Assembly: GCF_003023845.1 (NCBI RefSeq)
Contig: NZ_PYFT01000001.1
Span: 930,001 to 994,000, forward strand
Direction: 5' to 3'
Source: Adhaeribacter arboris
GTDB taxonomy: Bacteria; Bacteroidota; Bacteroidia; Cytophagales; Hymenobacteraceae
DNA length: 64,000 bases
Of the stretch, positions 1 to 8,659 are shown in pieces. A program made the translations under genes and the position numbers. The notes beneath the pieces are model-generated. The model was given only the letters and a program-made list of their open reading frames with translations, searched no databases and had not been told where the DNA came from. Each line of letters starts with the position of its first letter. Position 1 is the stretch's first letter.

Positions 1-275
1 GTGGAGAAAGCTGGTCGGAGGGCAGTCAGCAGACTAAAAAATTGATTTCGGCTTTACCGAATGGCACCTACCAAATTATTATTCAACCTTACCGCGAGAA
101 TTACACCACCGTAAATTTATTTAGCTTAACCATTGTGCAGGATGTACCCATTTGGTCTAACTTCTGGATTGTTTTAGTCTTGGTTTTAATTTTTCCGGGC
201 ATTCAATGGTTCCGGAATTATACTTTTGAAAAACGCCGCTGGATGAACAGTGATTATTCCCCCTATACCGATTAA
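1..275 (+). CDS. C-terminal part of a DUF4178-like membrane protein (partial)
   Basis: Only about 90 C-terminal residues are present. The frame is open from base 3 to the left edge, so the gene begins outside the window. Visible are a Tyr-rich beta-type stretch, one strong transmembrane helix (bases about 157-201, Ile/Leu/Val-rich) and a short basic tail (FEKRRW). This tail resembles the end of long DUF4178 proteins that are known to neighbour DUF350 and spermidine-synthase-like genes. The assignment leans on that context more than on sequence. It lies 6 bp upstream of the next gene and is probably co-transcribed with everything to 4941. Confidence 0.6.
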   Translation, partial: GESWSEGSQQTKKLISALPNGTYQIIIQPYRENYTTVNLFSLTIVQDVPIWSNFWIVLVLVLIFPGIQWFRNYTFEKRRWMNSDYSPYTD

Positions 276-281
276 AACCCA

Positions 282-470
282 ATGAAAAAATTTAAATTTT
301 CCTTACCTAACTTGTTTCTTCTGTATCTGGGAGCAGTTATGTCTTTCTTTATTTACGCGGGGGTAACGGGTACGCGCATGCTCGGCGACGATACCGAAAA
401 ATTTGACCCGAACGGACCCGGTAGCCGGGAAAATACCAGAGTCAGAAGTTCACGCTTTTATCATAAATGA
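282..470 (+). CDS. Small single-pass membrane protein, unknown function
   Basis: A 62-residue protein with a basic N-terminus (MKKFKF), one hydrophobic helix at residues about 9-27, and a polar Gly/Pro/Asn/Arg-rich tail. The helix could be a signal anchor, leaving the tail outside the cytoplasm. I do not recognise a family. Its reality is supported by position: it starts 6 bp after the preceding stop, and its own stop overlaps the next start (ATGA at 467-470), typical of translational coupling within one operon. It could be an accessory subunit of the DUF350/DUF4178 membrane proteins, but nothing in the sequence proves that. Confidence 0.65.
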   Translation: MKKFKFSLPNLFLLYLGAVMSFFIYAGVTGTRMLGDDTEKFDPNGPGSRENTRVRSSRFYHK

Positions 471-697
471 TTCGCTGCATGGAAAATTACCTTAATTATA
501 AGTACATTATTTCTTCGCTGGTTTACTCCATTTTGGGTATTGGAATTTTGTTTGCTGCCTTCTGGATTATTGAAATGGTAACGCCCGAAAATCTCTGGAA
601 AGAAATCTTGGAAAAACAGAACATGGCCTTAGCTATTTTGTTTGCGGCTTTCATGCTGGCCATTGCCATTATTATTGCCTCGGCCATTCACGGGTAA
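467..697 (+). CDS. DUF350 family membrane protein
   Basis: A 76-residue protein with two hydrophobic helices (residues about 12-37 and 52-75) ending in the Ala/Ile-rich SAIHG tail typical of DUF350 repeats. Known DUF350 proteins, for example E. coli YjfL, are small inner-membrane proteins of unknown function found beside polyamine-related ATP-grasp, SpeD- or SpeE-like genes. The start at 467 overlaps the upstream stop by 4 bp; an ATG at 479 is an alternative giving a slightly shorter N-terminus. The next gene, a spermidine-synthase-like enzyme, starts 9 bp downstream, which fits the same neighbourhood seen elsewhere. Confidence 0.8.
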   Translation: MIRCMENYLNYKYIISSLVYSILGIGILFAAFWIIEMVTPENLWKEILEKQNMALAILFAAFMLAIAIIIASAIHG

Positions 698-706
698 ATT
701 TCGGGT

Positions 707-2218
707 ATGCGCATTCAAGTTCCGTTTTTATTGCTATTTTCTGTGTTTGTGGTAGCCACCTGCGGCTTAATTTACGAGCTGGTAGCGGGCACCTTGGCTA
801 GTTACCTATTAGGCGATTCGGTTACCCAGTTTTCTACCATTATTGGCGTATACCTTTTCTCGATGGGGATTGGCAGTTACTTGTCTAAATTTTTTAACCG
901 GAACCTGGTAGCCTGGTTTATTCAGATTGAAGTGCTGGTGGCGCTGGTAGGTGGCTTTAGCTCTACTTTGCTTTTTTTGCTGTTTGATAGAGTGGAGTCA
1001 TTCCGGTTAGTTTTGTACTTGCTGGTTTCTTTAACAGGTATTTTGGTAGGCTTGGAAATTCCTTTAATCATGCGCATTCTGGAAGGGCGCTTTGAATTTA
1101 AAGATTTGGTTTCCAAAGTATTTACCTTCGATTACATCGGTGCTTTATTGGCTTCTATTATTTTTCCGTTGCTGTTAATGCCGCAACTAGGCATTTTGCA
1201 AACTTCTTTTTTCTTCGGCTTATTAAATGCGGCAGTAGCTTTGGCGCTTTGTTTTTATTTTAAACAAGAACTGCAATGGCCCGCCTACCTGAAAGTAACT
1301 TGCGCGGTAGTAATGGTTTTACTCACGTTAGGTTTTGTGACCAGCGAACGAATTTTGGCCTTTACCGAAAGCCTCACCTATCCCGATAAAATTGTGTATG
1401 CCACTTCATCGCCTTACCAGCGGATTATACTTACCCGCAACTCCCGCGATTTCCGGCTATTTTTAAACGGCAATTTACAGTTCAGCAGCGCCGATGAATA
1501 CCGCTACCACGAAGCTTTGGTGCACCCAGGCCTGAATGCTATTTTGAACCCCAAAAAGGTATTGGTTTTAGGTGGCGGCGATGGTTTAGCGGTTAGGGAA
1601 ATATTACGTTATCCGAGCATTAAAAAAGTGGTTTTGGTCGATTTAGATCCGGAAATGACCCGGATTTTTTCTTCCCACGCTTCGCTTACAAAATTAAACC
1701 AGGAATCGCTTTTATCTAAAAAAGTAAAGGTATTAAATGCCGATGCTTTTCAATGGTTAAAAAATTCGACCGATTTGTTTGATTTTGTGGTGGTAGATTT
1801 TCCCGATCCTTCTACTTATTCCATTGGTAAATTATATACGAATACTTTTTACCGTTTACTCCAACAATCATTAACTCCAAATGGCTTAGTAGTAATTCAG
1901 GCAACTTCACCGTTTATAGCACCAAAATCATATTGGTGCGTGGTAAATACTTTAAAAAGTGTGGGTTTTACTACCTTGCCTTATCACGCGCACGTTCCTT
2001 CTTTCGGCGACTGGGGATTTGTGTTGGCTGGTTCAAGTTTACATTTGAATGTAAATAAAGAATTTTCTAAAAAACTGCGGTTTCTGGACAATCCTACCTT
2101 TCAGCAAATGCGCGTTTTCCCGAAAGATATGCCGGCCTTACCAACGGAAATCAATAAACTAAATAATCAAGCCTTGGTCCATTATTTCGAGGAAGAATGG
2201 GCGCATTATTTAAATTAA
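707..2218 (+). CDS. Membrane-anchored spermidine synthase-like aminopropyltransferase
   Basis: A 503-residue, two-part protein. Residues 1 to about 220 hold roughly seven hydrophobic helices. Residues about 225-500 are a spermidine-synthase-type Rossmann methyltransferase fold. The nucleotide-binding GGGDG motif is at residues 289-293, followed by an acidic LVDLDPE strand and a VVDFPDPS motif near 361-369. In this family aminopropyl transfer uses decarboxylated S-adenosylmethionine, and the conserved acidic residues bind the amine acceptor. The fused membrane domain distinguishes it from soluble SpeE, so its acceptor may be membrane-associated or not putrescine. No SpeD is visible. It sits mid-operon, 9 bp after the DUF350 gene and 4 bp before an FAD oxidoreductase gene. 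Confidence 0.88.
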   Translation: MRIQVPFLLLFSVFVVATCGLIYELVAGTLASYLLGDSVTQFSTIIGVYLFSMGIGSYLSKFFNRNLVAWFIQIEVLVALVGGFSSTLLFLLFDRVESFRLVLYLLVSLTGILVGLEIPLIMRILEGRFEFKDLVSKVFTFDYIGALLASIIFPLLLMPQLGILQTSFFFGLLNAAVALALCFYFKQELQWPAYLKVTCAVVMVLLTLGFVTSERILAFTESLTYPDKIVYATSSPYQRIILTRNSRDFRLFLNGNLQFSSADEYRYHEALVHPGLNAILNPKKVLVLGGGDGLAVREILRYPSIKKVVLVDLDPEMTRIFSSHASLTKLNQESLLSKKVKVLNADAFQWLKNSTDLFDFVVVDFPDPSTYSIGKLYTNTFYRLLQQSLTPNGLVVIQATSPFIAPKSYWCVVNTLKSVGFTTLPYHAHVPSFGDWGFVLAGSSLHLNVNKEFSKKLRFLDNPTFQQMRVFPKDMPALPTEINKLNNQALVHYFEEEWAHYLN

Positions 2219-2222
2219 ATTT

Positions 2223-3860
2223 GTGGATCAGCCGGGGAGAAGAAAGTTTATTTTTAAGAGTGCCTTACTGGCAGCAGGTTTTCCTTTTTTAGGCTCATAC
2301 CTTACCAGTTGTCAGCCAACTAAACTAAAATCCATTAAAGGTAGTTTAGCAGGCCCCTCTTCTAAAGCCGGCCATTTACTGCGGACAGGTATTTCCATTG
2401 TTTCGGAGGATATAGAAGAAGCAGAGGTAGTAATTATCGGTGGCGGAGTAGCCGGGTTAGCGGCCAATCGGTGGCTCCATCAAAACAGTGGTAAAAAAGT
2501 AGTATTACTGGAATTAGAAGATCAAACCGGGGGCAATGCGGCAGCGGGTAAAAACGAACATACGGCTTTTCCGTGGGGGGCTCATTATTTAACTTTACCC
2601 AATAATAATTTAACAGAATTATTAAATTTTTTAAAGGAAGAAGGGGTAATTACCGGATATGATGAAAAAGGATTACCCATTTATAATGAATATTACCTGT
2701 GCTTTGACCCCGAAGAACGCTTATTTATCAATGGCTACTGGCAACAAGGATTGATTCCAAATTGGGGAGTTCCAGAGCCGGAGCTAAAAGAAATTGAACG
2801 TTTTTTGGCCCGCATGGAAATTTTCAGATGGGCCAAAGGCAGCGATGAGAAATACGCGTTTGCCATTCCAATTACAACTTCTTCTTCCGATGAATTTTAC
2901 CGCCGGTTAGATAAAGTTAGAATGCAGGAATGGCTACAGCAGGAAAATTTTACTTCGCCGCATTTGCGCTGGTATTTGAATTATTGTTGCCTCGATGATT
3001 ACGGTTCCCGGTTGGAAGATACCTCGGCTTGGGCCGGTATTCATTATTTTGCCGCCCGTAAAGCAACCGGAGCCAACACCGATTCGGACCGGGTGCTTAC
3101 CTGGCCGGAAGGAAACAATTGGCTGACAAACCGCCTTCGGAAAATAGGGGAAGAAAATATTCGCACGAATTCTTTAGCCTATAAAATAAGTTTCCTGCAC
3201 GACCGGGTTGCCATTGATTACCGGAATGTAACTACTAACCAAGTGCATAGGCTTTTAGCTCGGCAATGTATTCTGGCTACTCCCCAGTTTGTAAATGAAC
3301 GCTTGTTGAGCAATTTGCCTTTAAAAGAACCGAGACCTGTAAATGATTTTACTTATTCTACCTGGTTAGTGGCAAATATTACCGTTAAACAATTACCGTT
3401 AGGGCGGGGTACTCCTTTGTGTTGGGATAATGTTATTTATGGCAGTCCGGCTTTGGGTTACGTATACGCGAATCACCAGCAAGTGCAACTGTATCCACCG
3501 AAACAAACCATTACCTTTTACTATCCGCTCACCGGGCAAGACCTGAGAAAAGTCCGCGGCGAAGCTTACCAGAAAAGTAAAGAATATTGGCAGGATTTGG
3601 TAGTAACGGAACTCGAAAAACCGCACCCCAATATCCGGTCGCAGGTAGAAACCTTAGATTCATGGATTTGGGGCCACGGAATGATCCGGCCAACGGTAGG
3701 TTTTATTTGGGGCGAACAACGCGAAAAAGCAACGCAGTCCATTCAAAATAAAATTTTCTTTGCTCATTCCGATTTAAGTGGTATTTCCGTTTTTGAAGAA
3801 GCCTTTTACCAGGGGATAAATGCCGCCCAGCAAATTTTAGAAAGGAATCAAGATGCTTAA
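2223..3860 (+). CDS. Exported FAD-dependent amine-oxidase-like lipoprotein
   Basis: 545 residues from a GTG start placed 4 bp after the spermidine-synthase stop. The N-terminus has a twin-arginine-like GRRKFIFK followed by a hydrophobic stretch and a lipobox ending at Cys30 (LTSC), suggesting a Tat-exported lipoprotein. A dinucleotide-binding GGGVAG is at residues 73-78, with an acidic residue closing the second strand (LLELE). The C-terminus (HSDLSGISVFEEAF) resembles the second FAD contact of flavin amine oxidases. The likely chemistry is FAD-dependent oxidation, plausibly of an amine given the aminopropyltransferase next door; the substrate is inferred only. The gene overlaps the next one by 8 bp. 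Confidence 0.8.
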   Translation: MDQPGRRKFIFKSALLAAGFPFLGSYLTSCQPTKLKSIKGSLAGPSSKAGHLLRTGISIVSEDIEEAEVVIIGGGVAGLAANRWLHQNSGKKVVLLELEDQTGGNAAAGKNEHTAFPWGAHYLTLPNNNLTELLNFLKEEGVITGYDEKGLPIYNEYYLCFDPEERLFINGYWQQGLIPNWGVPEPELKEIERFLARMEIFRWAKGSDEKYAFAIPITTSSSDEFYRRLDKVRMQEWLQQENFTSPHLRWYLNYCCLDDYGSRLEDTSAWAGIHYFAARKATGANTDSDRVLTWPEGNNWLTNRLRKIGEENIRTNSLAYKISFLHDRVAIDYRNVTTNQVHRLLARQCILATPQFVNERLLSNLPLKEPRPVNDFTYSTWLVANITVKQLPLGRGTPLCWDNVIYGSPALGYVYANHQQVQLYPPKQTITFYYPLTGQDLRKVRGEAYQKSKEYWQDLVVTELEKPHPNIRSQVETLDSWIWGHGMIRPTVGFIWGEQREKATQSIQNKIFFAHSDLSGISVFEEAFYQGINAAQQILERNQDA

Positions 3861-4941
3861 AGCAAAGCAGCCTTGGCTGCATTCGGCAGCAGTTGATTTA
3901 CTTTTTATTGTGTCGCCGCCATTTCTGTGTTTATTAGCCATTATAGCTTTTCCGGATTTTTTCCAGCAAAACAAAGATATGCCGGTAATTGCTTGGGTGG
4001 TGCTGGTATTACTCATTGATGTAAGCCATGTATACAGCACGCTGTTTCGCACTTATTTGGATAAAGAAGCTTTTCAAAAACAAAAATCCTTAATGATTCT
4101 GGTACCGTTGCTTGCCTGGGTATTAGGTATGCTTTTATACGGGTTAGATGATATGCTTTTCTGGCGTGTGCTGGCTTATTTAGCGGTTTTCCATTTTATC
4201 CGGCAGCAATACGGTTTTCTGCAACTTTATTCCCGCAAAGAGCGCGTAACCAAATGGCAAAGGCAAATAAATGTAATCACCATTTATACGGCTACTATTT
4301 ACCCAATTTTATATTGGCATTTAGAAGGTAAACGGCTTTTTAACTGGTTCATGGCCGGCGATTTTATTTCTATTTCTTACCCAGGGTTGCTGCCTATTCT
4401 TACCGTTGTTTATATATTCATCATTCTGGTTTATGTAGTAAAAGAAGTCTGGTTTATCTATCAAAATAAGACAACCAATATTCCCCGTAACCTGGTAGTA
4501 TTTGGCACTTTGCTTTCCTGGTACCTGGGTATTGTGTATTATAACGGCGATTTAATTTATACCACTTTTAACGTGGTTTCGCACGGCATTCCTTACCTGG
4601 CTTTAGTTTGGATTTACGGTCAGAAAAAGCAGATTCACGCCAGTAGAAATTGTCAGCCGGTGGCCAAGCTGCACAAATTAATTTACCGGAATACGGGCAT
4701 TATTTTATTTGTAGGTTTGGTTACTTTGTTAGCGTATCTGGAGGAAGGACTCTGGGATGGGCTGGTGTGGCGGGAGCACCGTCAGGTATTCTCTTTCTTT
4801 TCTCTATTACCCCAATTGCAGGATACTGTTTTGCTGACCATTGTGGTGCCCTTGTTAGCCTTGCCCCAAATAACGCACTATGTGTTAGATGGTTTTATCT
4901 GGAAAGTTTCCCGCGACGAAAACTTACATCCCTTAAAATAA
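3853..4941 (+). CDS. Polytopic membrane protein of the spermidine-synthase-like operon
   Basis: A 362-residue protein with about eight to ten hydrophobic helices and no recognisable soluble domain. The start lies 8 bp inside the preceding gene, so translation is probably coupled. Notable charged or polar residues occur within or near helices (DVSHVYS, HFIRQQYGFL, VVSHGIPYL), including several histidines that could bind metal or haem; this is an observation, not a proven site. It appears to be the last gene of the operon because it is followed by a 530-bp non-coding region. I do not recognise a named family. Confidence 0.75.
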   Translation: MLKAKQPWLHSAAVDLLFIVSPPFLCLLAIIAFPDFFQQNKDMPVIAWVVLVLLIDVSHVYSTLFRTYLDKEAFQKQKSLMILVPLLAWVLGMLLYGLDDMLFWRVLAYLAVFHFIRQQYGFLQLYSRKERVTKWQRQINVITIYTATIYPILYWHLEGKRLFNWFMAGDFISISYPGLLPILTVVYIFIILVYVVKEVWFIYQNKTTNIPRNLVVFGTLLSWYLGIVYYNGDLIYTTFNVVSHGIPYLALVWIYGQKKQIHASRNCQPVAKLHKLIYRNTGIILFVGLVTLLAYLEEGLWDGLVWREHRQVFSFFSLLPQLQDTVLLTIVVPLLALPQITHYVLDGFIWKVSRDENLHPLK

Positions 4942-5471
4942 AGCTCTTCCTGATTGTAAAATCTTGCTTTATATAATTTAATAATACCAAATTAAAAAGG
5001 CGTATTTGTGATAGGCAGTAGCTAAGAATAAACGATATCAGTTAGGCGGTGGAGGGCCTTCTAAGGTTCCGGTGCCGACGCCTGTCAAGATTCCGACGTG
5101 TAGGGGCGTGCTGCGCACGTTCCCACCCGCCCGAAAGAGCCTAACGAGGCCCGCCGGCCAGGAGGCAAACTGGTTACGGTTCAAATAAGATAGCACCGCC
5201 GCCTAGAGGCGGGCACCGGCTCCACAGATAAACAGCTATAATACGTCTTTTTAGTATAATTTTTAGCTTTACCGTTTCTTTATTATACATCTTGAAATTT
5301 TTAATCAATAAGAATTTGAAATTGTTACGCATCGTTTGAGTGAACCCGTAAAATGAGTAACTTTGATGAATGTAGTTATTTAAGCAATGATTCAATTAGT
5401 TAAGTTGACTAAACTCCAATAATTTTATCCCGGTATTCATCACTAAATTTTGTATTTTATTATAGAGAAAA
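4942..5471. other. Intergenic region holding a GC-rich repeat copy
   Basis: No convincing gene. AT-rich flanks surround a GC-rich block at about 5018-5235 that is repeated downstream at 8391-8604. The last ~100 bp before 5472 are AT-rich and probably contain the promoter of the following gene. Short open frames here coincide with the repeat and show no codon signature. Confidence 0.7.
5018..5235 (+). repeat. Dispersed GC-rich non-coding repeat, copy 1
   Basis: About 215 bp matching 8391-8604 in the same orientation. The core 5021-5200 is nearly identical, apart from a few substitutions and a small insertion after the CACGTTCCC segment. The match weakens beyond 5200 but returns at 5222-5235 (TCCACAGATAAACAG). 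The core is bounded by a short inverted pair, GGCGGTG at 5044-5050 and CACCGCC at 5194-5200. It is much GC-richer than the surrounding spacers. No open frame is conserved between copies, which suggests a MITE-like or structured non-coding element rather than a gene. Confidence 0.85.
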
Positions 5472-8105
5472 ATGTTAAAAATCTCCTTAAGCTTATTTTA
5501 TCCTTTTTTGATAGTATTTGGCTTTATTCAAAAATTGGATCAGCCCCATACACTAAAAAGTAAACCTGCTTCGACTATTAGCCAGGAAGGACCTGCAGAA
5601 ATAAAAATCAGCAATTTTGCCGGACCCGATTTAACTCCCAGTCCGGCTTGTTTGGCGGTTGCCCCAACCGGCGAAGTTTATGTCGGCGTAGATATGATTG
5701 GTTCTTTGGGTAAGGAGCCGGGAAAAGGTAGTATTGTACGTTTAGTGGACAGCAATAACGATGGTAAAGTAGATCAGCATACCACCTTTGCTCAAGTGGA
5801 TGACCCTCGGGGAATAATTTCCGTAGGTGATCAGCTGTTTGTGATGCATACAACTTTTTCGAAAGAAACCAAGAAAGCCAGCGGCATGGATTTAGTGGTT
5901 TTCGAAGATAAAAACCACGACGGAATAGCTGATGGTCCTTCTAAGCCGCTGATACAAGGTATTAGTAATCCCAATTTTTTGCAAAGCCGCGGTACGGACC
6001 ACGCCACTAACGGCATCCGGATGGGGATTGATGGCTGGATTTACATTGCCGTGGGCGACTTTGGTTTTCATGATGCCGTGGATCGTTCGGGTAAAAAACT
6101 TACGATGTTGGGCGGCGGAATTGTACGGGTACGGCCGGATGGCACCGAAATGGAAGTGTATACCCACGGTATGCGTAACATCTACGATGTAGCCATTGAC
6201 CCGTACATGAACATTTTTACCCGGGGTAATACCAATGATGGAGGAGGTTGGAACATTCGGTTCAGTCATCAGATTCAGTCCGGCGAATATGGTTATCCCG
6301 TGCTGTTTCAACATTTTACCGACGAAATTATTCCTGCTTTGGTAGATTTAGGTGGTGGCTCCGGAACCGGATCTTTGTTTTTGGATGAGCCTACCTGGCC
6401 CGAGAAATACAACCACTTTCCTTTAATGGCCGATTGGGGAAGAAGCATGTTATACGTGCACCGGGTAACTCCGGACGGACCTAGCTTCCGGCAAAAAGAC
6501 GAAGAATTTATCAAGTTACCGCAAATTACCGATGTAGACGTAGATGGCTCTGGGCGGATGTATCTTTCCGCCTGGGATGGAGCTGGTTATTCCGGTAATC
6601 CGGACAAAGGTTTTATAGTACGGGCTGTACCGGCAAATTGGACCTACAAACCATTTCCGGACCTTAAGAAAGCCTCATTAAACCAATTAACAGATTTGTT
6701 AAAATCAGAAAGTGCGGTAGCTCGTTTATACGCGCAACAAGAACTGCTTACCCGGTCCGGTAAAAAAACAACCGAAGCTATTTGGAAAATAACCGCGAAT
6801 AAAAGTTTGCCTTTATTTGCCCGGGTGGCCGGTTTGTATACCTACGCTCAGGCCGCCGGCGAAAAAGGAACCGCCGACATAGTAAAACTAACCCAGGAAA
6901 ACGACCTGCGTGAGTTTGCCTTGCGCGCACTTAGTGATCGTAAAACCCGGTTGACCGGAGTACCTACCGAGCCATTTTTGCAAGGATTAAAAGACCCATC
7001 TGTAAGAGTGCAAACTGCAGCTATTGTAAGCTTAGGTCGTTTAGGTCGTCCGGAAGCAATTCCTGCCTTATTACAAATAAAGGTACCTGATTCCTTTGGG
7101 GCGCCCGAAAAAAATACCGAAGGACCCCATGCCACTCCCAATCCAGCCATTATTCCGGCTCATTTAGCCGTTCGGGCTTTAGTAAGTTTACATGCGGTAG
7201 ATGCCTGCGTGAAAGCAATCAGCACCGAGAACTCCACTTTGGCTTTATGGACATTGCGTTATCTGCACGACCCGAAAGCAGTAGATGGTTTAATTAATGC
7301 TTACCAACAAACGAAAGATAAAAAAATAAAAAATCAAATTCTGATTACTTTGTCCCGGCTTTACAAAAAAGAAGCACCTTATGATGGATCCTGGTGGTGG
7401 GGTACTCGCCCCGATTCGCACGGACCTTATTACAAAGCTATTACTTGGGAAGCTTCCCCTAAAATTGAAAAATTCTTAAAAGAGGAATGGAGTAAAGCAG
7501 ATGCAGCGGGCAAACAGTTATACGCCGATTTAAACAGCCGCCACCGCATGGAAATTACGGAATTTGGCGGGGAAGATTCCGTAGCCGCTAACGAAGTGGT
7601 TAAAGTTGATTTAGATAAAATCCGGAATCAAAAAGGGCAAATTGGAAAAACTTCCATTGAAGACGTAATGCTGGCAATTGCCAAGATTAAAGGTGACCCA
7701 GTTGTAGGTAAAGGTCTTTTTGCGCGGCAAGGTTGTGTGGCCTGCCACAGTATAAAAAAAGGTGAAACGTTAAAAGGTCCATTTATGGGTCAGATTGGTT
7801 CTATTATGAACCGGGAGCAAATTGCCGAATCTATTCTGAAGCCCAATGCTTCTATATCGCAAGGTTTTGCTACCGTTACCATTACCGCCAAAGGAGATAA
7901 AACGTATACTGGGTTTGTATCCGAAGAAACCGCCGATAAGGTAGTCATGCGCAATATTGCCGGGCAAGTTTTCACGATTAAAACCAGTGACATTGTATCC
8001 CGCAAAGAAATGGAAACTTCTATGATGCCCAGCGGTCTGGCAAACGCGTTATCGTACGAAGAATTTGCCTCGCTGGTAACTTTCTTATCGGAACAGAAAA
8101 AGTAA
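5472..8105 (+). CDS. Exported sugar-dehydrogenase-like beta-propeller with HEAT repeats and C-terminal cytochrome c domain
   Basis: An 877-residue protein. An N-terminal hydrophobic segment (residues about 4-18) acts as signal peptide or anchor. Residues about 45-390 form a sorbosone/glucose-dehydrogenase-like beta-propeller with repeated GxxxV and DxDxDG-type loops (DSNNDGKVD, DKNHDGIAD), probably calcium-binding. Residues about 395-600 are helical HEAT-like repeats (VRVQTAAIVSLGRLG). Residues about 735-877 carry a single haem c site, CVACH at 755-759. This order matches the putative membrane-bound dehydrogenase/haem-binding architecture common in Planctomycetes, Verrucomicrobia and Bacteroidota. 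The likely role is periplasmic oxidation of a sugar or polyol with electron transfer to the haem. A strong hairpin follows at 8300. Confidence 0.85.
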   Translation: MLKISLSLFYPFLIVFGFIQKLDQPHTLKSKPASTISQEGPAEIKISNFAGPDLTPSPACLAVAPTGEVYVGVDMIGSLGKEPGKGSIVRLVDSNNDGKVDQHTTFAQVDDPRGIISVGDQLFVMHTTFSKETKKASGMDLVVFEDKNHDGIADGPSKPLIQGISNPNFLQSRGTDHATNGIRMGIDGWIYIAVGDFGFHDAVDRSGKKLTMLGGGIVRVRPDGTEMEVYTHGMRNIYDVAIDPYMNIFTRGNTNDGGGWNIRFSHQIQSGEYGYPVLFQHFTDEIIPALVDLGGGSGTGSLFLDEPTWPEKYNHFPLMADWGRSMLYVHRVTPDGPSFRQKDEEFIKLPQITDVDVDGSGRMYLSAWDGAGYSGNPDKGFIVRAVPANWTYKPFPDLKKASLNQLTDLLKSESAVARLYAQQELLTRSGKKTTEAIWKITANKSLPLFARVAGLYTYAQAAGEKGTADIVKLTQENDLREFALRALSDRKTRLTGVPTEPFLQGLKDPSVRVQTAAIVSLGRLGRPEAIPALLQIKVPDSFGAPEKNTEGPHATPNPAIIPAHLAVRALVSLHAVDACVKAISTENSTLALWTLRYLHDPKAVDGLINAYQQTKDKKIKNQILITLSRLYKKEAPYDGSWWWGTRPDSHGPYYKAITWEASPKIEKFLKEEWSKADAAGKQLYADLNSRHRMEITEFGGEDSVAANEVVKVDLDKIRNQKGQIGKTSIEDVMLAIAKIKGDPVVGKGLFARQGCVACHSIKKGETLKGPFMGQIGSIMNREQIAESILKPNASISQGFATVTITAKGDKTYTGFVSEETADKVVMRNIAGQVFTIKTSDIVSRKEMETSMMPSGLANALSYEEFASLVTFLSEQKK

Positions 8106-8299
8106 TCTATTGCTTGGGTAAATTAAAAATTAGGAATTAAGAATTAAAAATGAGGGCTAACTGCTCTACCAATTATCTTAACAATCAACATTGATTTGAT
8201 TATTACCTTAATCGAGCATTAGTTTAAATAAAATTGTGATAACTTTTTCATTTCCTATTATGCATTTTCTAATTTCAAAATAAAATAACTGAAAGTCAG

Positions 8300-8346
8300 A
8301 ATATAAAAGAGCCAACTTGTTCAAAACAAGTTGGCTCTTTTATATT
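8300..8346. terminator. Bidirectional terminator hairpin
   Basis: A perfect 22-bp inverted repeat, arms 8300-8321 and 8325-8346, with a 3-base CAA loop. Each arm has an A- or T-rich outer end, so a U-tract follows the stem on either strand. It lies between the convergent genes ending at 8105 (+) and 8660 (-), as expected for a shared rho-independent terminator. Confidence 0.85.
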
Positions 8347-8390
8347 TCACTAAAATTTCAATTAAATAAATAGCTTGAATCAGCAGGCTG

Positions 8391-8604
8391 CCAGCTAAGA
8401 ATAAACGACAGCAGTTTGGCGGTGGAGGGCCTTCTAAGGTTCCGGTGCCGACGCCTGTCAGGATTCCGACGTGTAGGGGCGTGCTGCGCACGTTCCCGCC
8501 CGAAAGAACCAAACGAGGCCCGCCGAGCAGGAGGCAAACAAGTTACCGTTCAAACTACATCAGCACCGATCCATGGAGACTGGAAAAGACTCCAAAGACA
8601 AACA
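8391..8604 (+). repeat. Dispersed GC-rich non-coding repeat, copy 2
   Basis: Same orientation and nearly identical core to 5018-5235. The left half is highly conserved from GCTAAGAATAAACGA (8394) through the segment containing GGTTCCGGTGCCGACGCC. The left end GGCGGTG is at 8418-8424; at the right end only CACCG is kept (8564-8568). It follows the terminator hairpin at 8300-8346. The two copies therefore bracket the haem-binding dehydrogenase gene. Confidence 0.85.
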
Positions 8605-8659
8605 GTTCAAAGTATATCTTGTTAATTATTTAATAAAAAATTAAAAAACGGTTACCTTT

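Larger units (their letters stand above)
8106..8659. other. Intergenic region between convergent genes
   Basis: No gene is supported. It contains an AT-rich stretch, a long perfect hairpin (8300-8346) and the second copy of the GC-rich repeat (8391-8604). Short open frames overlapping the repeat are not conserved in the other copy. Confidence 0.75.

Noticed and set aside
4650-4976. 108-residue frame overlapping the end of the polytopic membrane protein gene
   Set aside because: Different frame of the same strand inside a gene whose hydrophobic-helix pattern continues to its stop at 4941.
5174-5395. 73-residue minus-strand frame overlapping the first repeat
   Set aside because: It starts in AT-rich spacer and ends in the repeat, with no family resemblance and no conservation between copies.
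5892-6314. 140-residue antisense frame inside the haem-binding dehydrogenase gene
   Set aside because: It is a shadow of a well-supported gene on the plus strand, with no domain of its own.
8416-8633. Two short plus-strand open frames (69 and 62 residues) inside the second repeat copy
   Set aside because: They lie in the GC-rich repeat, are rich in Arg/Pro, overlap each other in different frames, and no equivalent frame exists in the other repeat copy.
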